Below, in pieces: positions 1-8,276 of a stretch of DNA of 64,000 nucleotides; positions within the stretch are counted from its first letter, which is position 1, and each line of letters opens with the position of its first letter. Origin of the DNA: Deltaproteobacteria bacterium (GTDB taxonomy: Bacteria > Myxococcota_A > UBA9160 > UBA4427); the NCBI GenBank assembly GCA_002719955.1, contig PBFW01000062.1:20338-84337 (forward strand), written 5' to 3'. The translations under genes were made by a program, and so were the position numbers. Below the pieces are notes generated by a model. That model saw only the letters and a program-made list of their open reading frames with translations. It made no database searches and was not told the DNA's origin.

Positions 1-180
1 TCTGTTTTTTTCGAATCCGAGTTCCGGGTCGCTGATCCCGTCGAAGCCGAAGACTTCGCAGGGAATCCGTTCGGTCGCGAGCAAGCGGACCGCCTCGATG
101 GGCAGGGCCCCGGCACCAACGATCAGCCCCAAAGAAGCGACGTGGTCGTGCTGAGCGCTGGCCTCCTCCATGGATTTCAT
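1..180 (-). CDS. lpxI: LpxI, UDP-2,3-diacylglucosamine pyrophosphatase (partial, N-terminus only)
   Basis: Only the first 60 codons lie in the window; the gene runs off the left edge. The translation begins MKSMEEASAQHDHVASLG and continues into LGLIVGAGALPIEAVRLLA, the glycine-rich N-terminal signature of LpxI. LpxI hydrolyses UDP-2,3-diacylglucosamine to lipid X in lipid A synthesis and replaces LpxH in many non-gamma proteobacteria. The ATG at 180 is preceded by a GAGCGAGGA ribosome-binding region; an in-frame GTG at 201 is an alternative. It follows lpxA by about 70 nt on the same strand, the usual lpxA-lpxI order. Confidence 0.82.
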   Translation of the reverse strand, partial: MKSMEEASAQHDHVASLGLIVGAGALPIEAVRLLATERIPCEVFGFDGISDPELGFEKNR

Positions 181-247
181 ATCCTCGCTCCCGATCGCCA
201 CCGGCTCCACCCGCTTCGAGCGGGGTCCTCCGCGCGTCCGCCGTGAC

Positions 248-1045
248 TCAGGTGACGCCTTCGGCGCCCGAGCGGCAGAACCCGCGCCCGCTCTCGCGCA
301 GGAAGGAGGTCAGACGTTCGACCTCGGGCACCGCACCGATCTCCTCGTCAACGAGCGCGAGCGCATCTTCGAGCCGCCTCTTCGATTGGAAGATCAGATG
401 GAAGGCATGCTTGATCTGGCCGCGCGTCTTCGGCGAAAAGCCCCGCCTGCGCAAGCCGATCGAATTCACCCCGACCAGCCGAGCACGATCACCCGCCACC
501 ATCGTGAAGGGCGGCGCATCGAGTGACAGCTTCGAACCGGCGGCCACCATCACCGATTCACCCACCCGGGCGTGTTGGTGAAGACCCGTATAGGCTCCCA
601 AGACAGCGAAATCGTCGATCTGGGTATGTCCGCCGATACCGCAAAAACTGGAGATGGTCGTGTGATTGCCCACCAGGCAGTCATGACCGATATGTGCGCC
701 ATTCATGATGAAATTATCGTCGCCGACCCGTGTACTGCGGCCGCCGCGCTCGGTTCCGACGTTGATCGTCACGTGTTCGCGGATCTGGGTTCGAGCACCG
801 ATTTCGAGATTCGTGGGGCCGCCGTCGAAGCTGCGGTCCTGAGGTGCCCCACCGAGACATGCATGAGGAAAGATCCGACAATCGGCCCCGATCCTCGTCC
901 GACCGATCAACGTTGCGTGCACGCCGACTTCAACTCCGCTCCCGAGTTCGACCTCGGCCCCCACATAGGCGAACGCACCGATCACCACATCGGAGGCCAG
1001 GTCCGCGCCCTCTTCGACGCAAGCGGTGGAGTGAATCGTCGGCAT
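248..1045 (-). CDS. lpxA: LpxA, UDP-N-acetylglucosamine O-acyltransferase
   Basis: A 265-residue protein catalysing the first step of lipid A synthesis, transfer of an acyl chain from acyl-ACP to the 3-OH of UDP-GlcNAc in the cytoplasm. The N-terminal two thirds are hexapeptide repeats of a left-handed beta-helix. The catalytic histidine is His121 in the segment MNGAHIGHDCLVGN, equivalent to His125 of E. coli. The C-terminal third (from about residue 190) is the helical acyl-ACP docking domain with the RRRGFSP-type linker. Length matches the family (about 262). It lies 5 nt after skp in a bamA-skp-lpxA-lpxI series; lpxD and fabZ, usually between skp and lpxA, are absent here. Confidence 0.96.
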   Translation of the reverse strand: MPTIHSTACVEEGADLASDVVIGAFAYVGAEVELGSGVEVGVHATLIGRTRIGADCRIFPHACLGGAPQDRSFDGGPTNLEIGARTQIREHVTINVGTERGGRSTRVGDDNFIMNGAHIGHDCLVGNHTTISSFCGIGGHTQIDDFAVLGAYTGLHQHARVGESVMVAAGSKLSLDAPPFTMVAGDRARLVGVNSIGLRRRGFSPKTRGQIKHAFHLIFQSKRRLEDALALVDEEIGAVPEVERLTSFLRESGRGFCRSGAEGVT

Positions 1046-1050
1046 CCGGC

Positions 1051-1572
1051 TCAGTCCCTCGCGTTGAAGGTCTTGATCACCTGCTCGGTCACGTCGAGGG
1101 CTTCACGCCGATACACGAGTCCAGGCGCGTCACTGAAGAAAATGGCGGAATATCCATTTTCTCGCCCGAGTTCGCGAACCACCTCGATGAATTTTTCCTG
1201 CAGGGGACCGAGCAGCCTCTGCTGATCAATCTCGAGTTTGCTCTTCTCCTCCTGGCTCTGGCTCTCGATCCGGTTGCGGAGCTCCGCCAGATCCAGCTGC
1301 TTCGCCTGGACGGCGTCCTTGGACATCACGAACTGCTTCGCCTGCAATTCTTTTTGCAGGGTTTCGAGCTGTTCGATCAGCGGCGACAAACGTCCCTGAG
1401 CCTCTCGCGCTTTGCGCTCGAGTTCCTCTTGCGCCTGCTTGCCGGCGTCCACGGTAGCAACCACCTGCTGCGCATCGACGAATCCGATCTTCGAGTCCTC
1501 GGCCTGCGCGATGGCTCCCGCGCCCAGGACGAGCCCGACGACTATTAATAGGGCGAACTTCTCGAACTTCAT
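1051..1572 (-). CDS. skp: Skp/OmpH-family periplasmic chaperone
   Basis: A 173-residue exported chaperone that holds unfolded outer-membrane proteins between the Sec translocon and the BAM complex. A signal peptide (MKFEKFALLIVVGLVLGAGA, cut near AQA) precedes a KIGFVDAQQVV strand, a long charged coiled coil (about residues 45-125, the Skp tentacles) and a C-terminal GYSAIFFSDAPGLVY strand typical of OmpH. The start is placed at 1572 because the signal peptide begins there, with GAGAGA-like purines just upstream; an in-frame ATG eight codons earlier would spoil the signal peptide. It is directly downstream of bamA and upstream of lpxA, as in most proteobacteria. Confidence 0.93.
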   Translation of the reverse strand: MKFEKFALLIVVGLVLGAGAIAQAEDSKIGFVDAQQVVATVDAGKQAQEELERKAREAQGRLSPLIEQLETLQKELQAKQFVMSKDAVQAKQLDLAELRNRIESQSQEEKSKLEIDQQRLLGPLQEKFIEVVRELGRENGYSAIFFSDAPGLVYRREALDVTEQVIKTFNARD

Positions 1573-1709
1573 GGTCTCTCGACTCCCAAATTGCAAGTCG
1601 GCTATGATTGCCGTTCTCGCTCAGATATTATTCGCATTAGCGATTCGGATGCGCCCAGACGAACCCGCCGCTTCGATTTTCTTCGGCGAGTTCACTCGAG
1701 CGGCCAAGA

Positions 1710-4700
1710 TCAAATCCCGAGTCCACCGACCGAGAACTCGAAGACGGGGCTCGATTCGTCTTCCCGGGGGTCGACCGGAAATCCGAGGACGAGCTGCAGG
1801 GGGCCAAAGGGCGAAAACCACAGCACCCCACCGCCGTAACCGTAGCGCCACTCCGTGGCATCGAACAGGAGATCCCCCTCCACGAACGCGTTGCCCCCAT
1901 CGATGAAGCCGACCCCCAGCAGGCCGATCTCCTCCGAAATCGGGAAGCGATATTCGAAACTATTGCTGATGAATGAGCTGCCTCCGATGACCTGGGCCTC
2001 GCTGATGTCATCAAAATCGTCATATTCCCTGTCCGAGATCGAGTTGCAGGCACCGTTTCGATTTCCGAAATTCAGACCCAGAAAATTATCGTCACAGACA
2101 GCAATGATCTCACCGGTCGCCGGATTGCTTCGAATCTCGGTGCCCACCGGATGGAAGATGCGCCCCGAAGCCAGTTCCGTTGATCGTAATTCCGCCCGAC
2201 GCGGCCCGAGCGACCTACCCTCGAAGCCGCGCAGTTGGGTGTTCCCCAATCCGCCCAGGAAATAACGTTCGGTCAGGGGCAGGCGAATATCGTCGTCGAT
2301 CCGATCGAGATTCCCCGCGTTCGTGCAGTTCGTGGGATCGGCACAGACCGTCGAGCTCTGGAAGCCGAGATCGAAATCGCTCACATGGTTGAAGGGCAGG
2401 GCAAAACCCATCCGGGTGCTCACCACGAAGGTCGATCGGTCGAAGAGCCAATCCGGAGCCCCAAAATAATATCCGCCGCGCGCCTCGAGACTGAGAAATT
2501 TCGAGAAGCCACCAAGACCGGCGTATTCGACTCCGCCGCTCGCCAGGTAGCCGGCGGTCGGAGCGAAACGGTCATTGCGTCGATCGATCCCGACATTCAT
2601 ACCCAAACGGCTCGTATTCTGTTCCCCCTGCAGGACCTGCCGCGTGATCGGAGACGCCAGAGCATTCAGATTCGCATTCTGCTTGACCCGACGCTGGGCA
2701 TAGCCGTAGCGAAGTGAGATGGAGGCACTGTTGTCGATGGTCAGCGGATGCCCGACGGCGAATTCGACACCCTGCTGATCCTGCTCGAAATCGTCGAAGC
2801 GTACCTGCGTCAGGAATATGGTCGCGCTGAAGCTAAACGTCGTCCCCAGGAAATAGGGGTCCGTGAGCGAAATGAAATAGCGGCTCGAGTTGCCTCCGAT
2901 ATCGGCGGAGACATTCGCCCCATAACCGCGACCAAAGAGATTCGACTGAGAAAGGGAGGCGGTAAAGATGAAGCTATCGGCGGAGGAGAAGCCGGCGCCG
3001 AAACTGAAAGCGCCGGTCGGACGCTCGACCACATTCACGTCGAGATCGAGCAGGGACGGATCCTCCGTCGTATTGGGCTCGAATGCCACGTCCTCGAAAT
3101 ACCCGAGGCGACGAATCCGAAAGCTGCTGACCTGGAGCGCGCGAGCTGAGTAGAGCTGGCCCTCGACGAGCCTGATCTCGCGACGGATCACCGAATCAAC
3201 GGTCCTCGTGTTTCCGCGAACGTCCACGTTCCGCACAAAATAGAGCGGACCCTTCTCGACGGTGAATTCGACGTCGATCGAGAGTTCATCCTGGTTCGTC
3301 TGCGTGATCGGATTCACGTTCGCGAAGAAAAAGCCACGGTCCGTGTAGTGCGCTTCGAGCGTTTCGACGTCGGAGGTGAGGCTAGACCGGCTGAAAATCG
3401 ATTCCTCTTCGAGTTGGATCTTCTTGCGCAGCGCGACGAGGTCGATCGTCTCATCCCCTTCGACGGTCAGCTTGCCGACGGTAAACTGTGGCCCTTCGAC
3501 GATCCCGACCTTGAGGAAGAGCCCCTCTTCCCTTGCGTCGACCTCAGGTCCGACCACTCGGGACTGCACGTAGCCATTATCGGTGTAGAGTTTCTCGATC
3601 AGCCGCAGGTCACGCAGGAAGATCGGCTCAGAGTAGGTCCCGGTCCGGTCGAACCAACTTGTCGCCCAGGAGTAGAATCGCCAGGTCTTGGTCGAGAAGC
3701 CCTCTGTGAGCTCGGAATCGCTGAACGCCGTGTTGCCGTCGAAGATGATCTCGCGAAGCTTGAGCTTCTCCTTCTCCTCGACATCGAAATTGATCGCGAT
3801 CGAGCCCTCTGTAATCTCCTCGATCTCGAACCCGACTTCAGCGAGGTAATAGCCTTCGGATCGATAGAGGGCCGCTATGCGAGCCCGATTCTCACGAAGC
3901 AGCGGGTAGTCAAGCGGCACGCCAGTGGTGATCGTCAGCGCTTCCTTGATCTTGTCACTGTCGATATTGTCATTCCCCGAGATTGCGATCTCTCGTACGA
4001 CGGGGCTCTCCTCGACCTCGACGATGACTCGCAGCCCTGCGGGTGTCTCTTCCGTGTAGACGCGAACATCGTTGAAGAACCCTTGTTGGAAGACCGCCCG
4101 GACATCGCGAGAGATCTGGGCGCGATCGAAGGGAGAGCCGATTCCGGTCTCGAGGCGGGCGCGAATCGCATCCTCTTCGACGCGTTTGTTCCCGCGAATC
4201 AGGAGCTCCGCCACGGGAACCACCGACGCATCGCCGGTGGCGGCGCCCGCGAAGATTCGCTCGGCCCGCACGACCTGGAAGATGAGAACGACGCCCGTTT
4301 CGGTCGGTTGTGAGCGAGCGACCACGTTCGCGATCCTCGGATCGTCGGCGAGCCGACGACGATCCGCCTCGAGCTCGGACGGGTCGAAGAGAGCGCCGCG
4401 TCGCTGGCTCAGATTCGTGAGCAGCTCGTCTTCGATCGGCCCCGCACCTTCGAATCGAATCTCGATGATGCGCTCGGTGATCCCGCCGCGAATCGTGAGC
4501 GCGATCTGATCCGCCAATTCGCCGAGCCGATCGAGCAGCTCCCGATCGCTGGACGCCGTCAGCACCAGAGAGGTGCTGGTCGCGCTTCGATGCGCCGGCA
4601 CCACCCGGACATCTACGCTGAAACGCCCAGCGAGTTCGGTCACGCTGCCGGCGACGAGGCCGTCGAGCCCGAGCGCCGAGGCGCGCGTGCGCAGCGCCGC

Positions 4701-5084
4701 ATCCGAACGCTCCGCGTCTCCGAGAACGGGCTCGGCGACCTGCACGGCCTCGAGATCCCGAAAGGCCACGGCACCGACTTCACCCCCGGCCTCGATCCTC
4801 TGAGCGAGCAGTTCATCGAGCGTGCCGATCAAGAATCCGAGCGAGTCCTCGCTGTGAAGTCTAAAGGGCAGGATGGCGATCTGTTTGGACGCGCGCGTCG
4901 AGAGATCGAGCGCGCCGTACTCGACGGCCCCCTCCTCGGTCAGGATCCCTTGCGCGTGAGCGAGCGTCGCCACGGCTCCCGGAGCGAGGGCGAACGCGAG
5001 GCCAGCAGCGAGCAGACGTGCAGGAGAGGAGACAAAGGCTCGAAGACGCGAACACGCGAAACGTCCGAAGAGGGCCTCCTTCAT
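1710..5084 (-). CDS. bamA: BamA, outer-membrane protein assembly factor, with extra N-terminal domain
   Basis: Core Omp85 subunit that inserts beta-barrel proteins into the outer membrane. The protein is 1124 residues against about 800 in E. coli. After a signal peptide (ending ATLAHAQ) an extra domain of about 150 residues starts with KQIAILPFRLHSED and resembles the TolB-N/FlgO-like alpha/beta fold seen in some delta-proteobacterial BamA. It is followed by about five POTRA domains (for example EILFDGNTAFSDSEL- and DVRGNTRTVDSVIRRE-type strands) and a C-terminal 16-strand barrel with VIGGSSFISNSFEYRFPI and GYGGGVLWFSPFGPLQL. The last strand reads FEFSVGGLGI, so the terminal residue is Ile rather than the usual Phe. 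The start at 5084 is chosen because the signal peptide begins there; the open frame extends 45 codons further. Confidence 0.95.
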   Translation of the reverse strand: MKEALFGRFACSRLRAFVSSPARLLAAGLAFALAPGAVATLAHAQGILTEEGAVEYGALDLSTRASKQIAILPFRLHSEDSLGFLIGTLDELLAQRIEAGGEVGAVAFRDLEAVQVAEPVLGDAERSDAALRTRASALGLDGLVAGSVTELAGRFSVDVRVVPAHRSATSTSLVLTASSDRELLDRLGELADQIALTIRGGITERIIEIRFEGAGPIEDELLTNLSQRRGALFDPSELEADRRRLADDPRIANVVARSQPTETGVVLIFQVVRAERIFAGAATGDASVVPVAELLIRGNKRVEEDAIRARLETGIGSPFDRAQISRDVRAVFQQGFFNDVRVYTEETPAGLRVIVEVEESPVVREIAISGNDNIDSDKIKEALTITTGVPLDYPLLRENRARIAALYRSEGYYLAEVGFEIEEITEGSIAINFDVEEKEKLKLREIIFDGNTAFSDSELTEGFSTKTWRFYSWATSWFDRTGTYSEPIFLRDLRLIEKLYTDNGYVQSRVVGPEVDAREEGLFLKVGIVEGPQFTVGKLTVEGDETIDLVALRKKIQLEEESIFSRSSLTSDVETLEAHYTDRGFFFANVNPITQTNQDELSIDVEFTVEKGPLYFVRNVDVRGNTRTVDSVIRREIRLVEGQLYSARALQVSSFRIRRLGYFEDVAFEPNTTEDPSLLDLDVNVVERPTGAFSFGAGFSSADSFIFTASLSQSNLFGRGYGANVSADIGGNSSRYFISLTDPYFLGTTFSFSATIFLTQVRFDDFEQDQQGVEFAVGHPLTIDNSASISLRYGYAQRRVKQNANLNALASPITRQVLQGEQNTSRLGMNVGIDRRNDRFAPTAGYLASGGVEYAGLGGFSKFLSLEARGGYYFGAPDWLFDRSTFVVSTRMGFALPFNHVSDFDLGFQSSTVCADPTNCTNAGNLDRIDDDIRLPLTERYFLGGLGNTQLRGFEGRSLGPRRAELRSTELASGRIFHPVGTEIRSNPATGEIIAVCDDNFLGLNFGNRNGACNSISDREYDDFDDISEAQVIGGSSFISNSFEYRFPISEEIGLLGVGFIDGGNAFVEGDLLFDATEWRYGYGGGVLWFSPFGPLQLVLGFPVDPREDESSPVFEFSVGGLGI

Positions 5085-5567
5085 TCGCCGTCCGGTAATT
5101 TCTCGGCCTGTAGGCAAATTTTCCTCGCTCCACACAGAACGGGTGCAGATATACAGATCGATCCGGCAAGGTCGCGTCGGACACGACTCAACGGATCGAC
5201 TCTCGAACGCGTAGGGCATGGAATCGGATCGCCCTCCGCCAACGAAAAGCTCTCCTGCCCCCCTCGCTCCCGAGAAGAGCAGGATCCGAATCGAGGCAGA
5301 CGCCTCTCACGACCGCCCACCCCGCCGACCGCTCCGAAGCGGCGGAGGGTATGCAACGGCAGGCTGCCTTTCAAGCTCGAATCCGCCTGGAAACATCGTA
5401 TCCACGGGGAGTTAGCGTGATTTCAGCCGCATCGGGAAAGGGGCTCCCAGGAGGCAACCCCGCCTCTCTGGACGGTGTCGAAGGGGGTTTCCTGCAGAAA
5501 ACCGCCGTGCGAGGCCCGGACGGCCCGCGGACCGGATTGCGCTGGGCTCGCCGGATCTCGATTCGGA
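5085..5567. other. Intergenic region between lolD and bamA
   Basis: This 483-base stretch separates the end of lolD from the start of bamA, both on the minus strand. The open frames crossing it have no recognisable domain and look like high-GC shadows. It should hold the bamA promoter, but I could not find a convincing -35/-10 pair or sigma-E motif, nor a terminator hairpin with a T-tract for lolD. Confidence 0.5.
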
Positions 5568-6296
5568 TCAGACGACCGCGGACCCGGCATCCCCCTCGTG
5601 CAGTTGGCCACCGCGCAGGACCAGAACGCGGCCGAGTTGATCGGCCATGCGCTTGCTGTGGGTCACGACGACCAGGGTCGTCCCACGCGTCCGATTCATC
5701 TCAAAGAGCAGTTCGGCGACGTGATCTCCGGTCGCGGGATCGAGGTTGCCTGTCGGCTCGTCCGCGAGCACGAGCGGAGGATCGAGGACCAGAGCCCGGG
5801 CCACTGCGACCCGCTGGCGCTCACCGCCGGAGAGCTTTCCAACCGCGTGATCGATCCGATGCGAAAGACCGACATCGCCGAGCATGACTTCGGCCCGCGA
5901 GCGCATCTCCTCCGGTGAGATCGCCTGGATCAGCCCCGGCATCATCACGTTTTCGATCGCCGTGAATTCGGGCAAGAGATGGTGAAACTGGAAAACGAAC
6001 CCGAGGAATCTGCCGCGCAGCGTCGCGAGTTCCTCACGCGGGCGGCCGAAGACGTCCTGCCCGCGAAAATGCAGGGTCCCCGATGTCGGGTGATCGAGGG
6101 TCCCCAGGATATGCAGCAGCGTCGACTTGCCGACACCGGATTGACCCACGATCGCGATCCGCTCACCACTCATGATGTCGAAATCGAGCCCCTTCAAGAC
6201 CTCGACCGTTCCGCCACCCGTCTCGAAGCAACGTTCGAGCGCGCGGATCTCGACCAGGGGCACGGAAGCGGTCGCCGATCCGATTTCTTCACTCAT
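5568..6296 (-). CDS. lolD: LolD, lipoprotein-releasing ABC transporter ATPase
   Basis: A 242-residue ATPase that powers extraction of outer-membrane lipoproteins from the inner membrane together with LolC/E. Visible motifs are Walker A GQSGVGKS (residues 51-58), the Q-loop VFQFHHLLPEF with the LolD-typical HHLLPEF, signature LSGGERQRVAVARAL (from 155), Walker B LVLADEPTGNLD (from 175) and the H-loop VTHS. Its start overlaps the end of the permease gene by 8 nt, so the two are translationally coupled. Length is normal for the family. Confidence 0.95.
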   Translation of the reverse strand: MSEEIGSATASVPLVEIRALERCFETGGGTVEVLKGLDFDIMSGERIAIVGQSGVGKSTLLHILGTLDHPTSGTLHFRGQDVFGRPREELATLRGRFLGFVFQFHHLLPEFTAIENVMMPGLIQAISPEEMRSRAEVMLGDVGLSHRIDHAVGKLSGGERQRVAVARALVLDPPLVLADEPTGNLDPATGDHVAELLFEMNRTRGTTLVVVTHSKRMADQLGRVLVLRGGQLHEGDAGSAVV

Positions 6297-8271
6297 GTCG
6301 CAGCCCCGCGGCGGGATCGATCCGCGCGCCCTGACGACTGGGCAGGAGCGTCGCTCCGAGAGACAGGATCATGGCGATGGCGGCGACCCCAGCCACTTGA
6401 ACGGGGTCGACCTGAGATGGCAGATCGCTGAACTGGTACACGCTGGCGGGCAGCGTGTCGATCCCGGTGACCTTTTCGATCATGTCCTGGATCCAGGCGA
6501 GTTGCCCGGTCACGGCAACCCCCGCTACGACGCCGAGCGCCGTACCCACCAGACCGATCAGGGTTCCCTCGAGTGCAAAGATCCGCTCGATCAGCGCGTC
6601 CTCCGCACCCATCGCCTTCAGGATCGCAATATCGCTCGATTTCTCCATGATCATCATCACGAGCGTCGCCACGATCACGAAGGCAGCGACCACCATGATC
6701 ATCGTCAACAGCAGGAACATCATCACGCGTTCGGTCTTGAGTGCCTGAAAAAAAGCTGGGAAGACCTCCTTCCAATCGCGGCTGTAATAGGGAAATTTGA
6801 GGGTGGCCTGAACCTCGGCCCCGACCACCTGGGACCGATAATGATCCGTCGTGCGCACCTCGATCCCGTCGACGACATCACTGGTCTTTCGGAAATCCCG
6901 TGCGGCCGGGAGCGTCGTATAGGTGAACGCCTCGTCGTATTGGTAGAAACTCGACTCGAAAATCCCGACCACGGTGAAGCGTTTGAGACGCGGACCCGGA
7001 CCGAGCGGAGTCGGCGGTCCGCCGAAGGGCGAGATCAGCAGCATCCGATCGCCTTCCAGGAGCCCCATCGACATCGAGAGATGCCCCCCGATGATGATCC
7101 CGGGCGCCTGGGGATCCTCCCCGAGCGACGCGAAACGGGCGACCAGATCAGGCTCGCTCTCCTCGTCGAGCACGCGCAGATCGTTTTCGAGATCGGTCAC
7201 ATTTCCGACGGTCGTCGGATCGATTCCTCGCAGCCGAACCGTCGCGATCTGCCCCCCACTCCCGCGGACCATCCCCTCGGCATCGATGTAGGGGCTCGCC
7301 GCCTCGACACCGGGCGTAGCCAGGACAGCCGCCAGCACCTGCTCGTGATCGGCGAAGGGACCGAAACTGCTGTGGACCGTGAAATGTGCGCGATTTCCAA
7401 GGATTTCGTCTCGCCAGGTCTGCTCGAAACCGTTCATGACCGAGAGAACGACAATGATCAACCAGACGCCCGCGGCGATTCCGCCGACACAGATGGCGGT
7501 GATCGCGGAGATGAAGACCTGGCGCCGTTTCGCAACCAGATAACGGATCGCAATGAACCACTCGACCGAACGGCGCATCGAGACGAAGCCCGCGATCGCG
7601 AGCGGAATCAACCCGAGGACGACCGTGCCGGTCAGAAGACTCAAAATCAGGGCCGAAGCATCCACGGACATTTCGACCGCCGACTCCGGCAGGGAGCGCA
7701 CCAGCGCACCCGGCAGGAGCCCCGCCGCCGCGATCCAAAGCAGACGCTCGAGCGCCGAAACGCCCTTCCGATTTCGCGATCGCCGCCCCCCCCAGCTGAT
7801 GGCGGCGGCGATCGCAGCGGCGGCCAAGGCGGCGGGAGCGAGCGACGCGGGGCCGGTTCCAGCGAGCGCGAGCCCCACCCCGAGTGCGGCCGAGCCGGTC
7901 GCGATCCGGCTGACCGTGGCCTGCGAGAGGAAATGAATCAGGGTTCGTGCGAGCAACAGGAAAAAGACCGTCGAGACCGACGCCACGGACATGTGTCGCA
8001 CAAAAGCGGCTCGCCATTCATCCCACGTGTAGACCGAATCCGCCGGAAAATTCTCCACCGTCGCCATCAGCACCAGCGCCAAGACAACGAGCACCGCCGC
8101 CGCCAGCGGACCGAGCCATCCCTTCGCCACCCGCGCGAAACGGTCCAACACGAGCAGCGCCGAACCCAGATACACCAGGGTCATCGCCACGATGCCGGCG
8201 GCCAACGAGATGATGAAGGCGACCGCGAGGCTCCCGCCGGCGGCGTCCAGGCTGGTCCAGAGACCTTCCAT
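6289..8271 (-). CDS. LolC/LolE-type lipoprotein-releasing permease with long N-terminal membrane extension
   Basis: The C-terminal part (from about residue 235, VEWFIAIRYLVAKRRQVFIS) is a standard LolC/E MacB-type permease: one helix, a large periplasmic domain (about 285-510, including SPYIDAEGMVRG), then three helices with EKSSDIAILKAMGA and the terminal ARIDPAAGLRHE. The protein is 660 residues, about 250 more than usual. The extra N-terminal 230 residues hold roughly five or six hydrophobic segments (near 16-36, 55-71, 98-116, 127-158, 177-192, 206-230). With one permease gene next to lolD, it may act as a homodimer (LolF-like) or with a partner encoded elsewhere. It lies 5 nt downstream of prfB. 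Confidence 0.9.
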   Translation of the reverse strand: MEGLWTSLDAAGGSLAVAFIISLAAGIVAMTLVYLGSALLVLDRFARVAKGWLGPLAAAVLVVLALVLMATVENFPADSVYTWDEWRAAFVRHMSVASVSTVFFLLLARTLIHFLSQATVSRIATGSAALGVGLALAGTGPASLAPAALAAAAIAAAISWGGRRSRNRKGVSALERLLWIAAAGLLPGALVRSLPESAVEMSVDASALILSLLTGTVVLGLIPLAIAGFVSMRRSVEWFIAIRYLVAKRRQVFISAITAICVGGIAAGVWLIIVVLSVMNGFEQTWRDEILGNRAHFTVHSSFGPFADHEQVLAAVLATPGVEAASPYIDAEGMVRGSGGQIATVRLRGIDPTTVGNVTDLENDLRVLDEESEPDLVARFASLGEDPQAPGIIIGGHLSMSMGLLEGDRMLLISPFGGPPTPLGPGPRLKRFTVVGIFESSFYQYDEAFTYTTLPAARDFRKTSDVVDGIEVRTTDHYRSQVVGAEVQATLKFPYYSRDWKEVFPAFFQALKTERVMMFLLLTMIMVVAAFVIVATLVMMIMEKSSDIAILKAMGAEDALIERIFALEGTLIGLVGTALGVVAGVAVTGQLAWIQDMIEKVTGIDTLPASVYQFSDLPSQVDPVQVAGVAAIAMILSLGATLLPSRQGARIDPAAGLRHE

Positions 8272-8276
8272 TCGCT

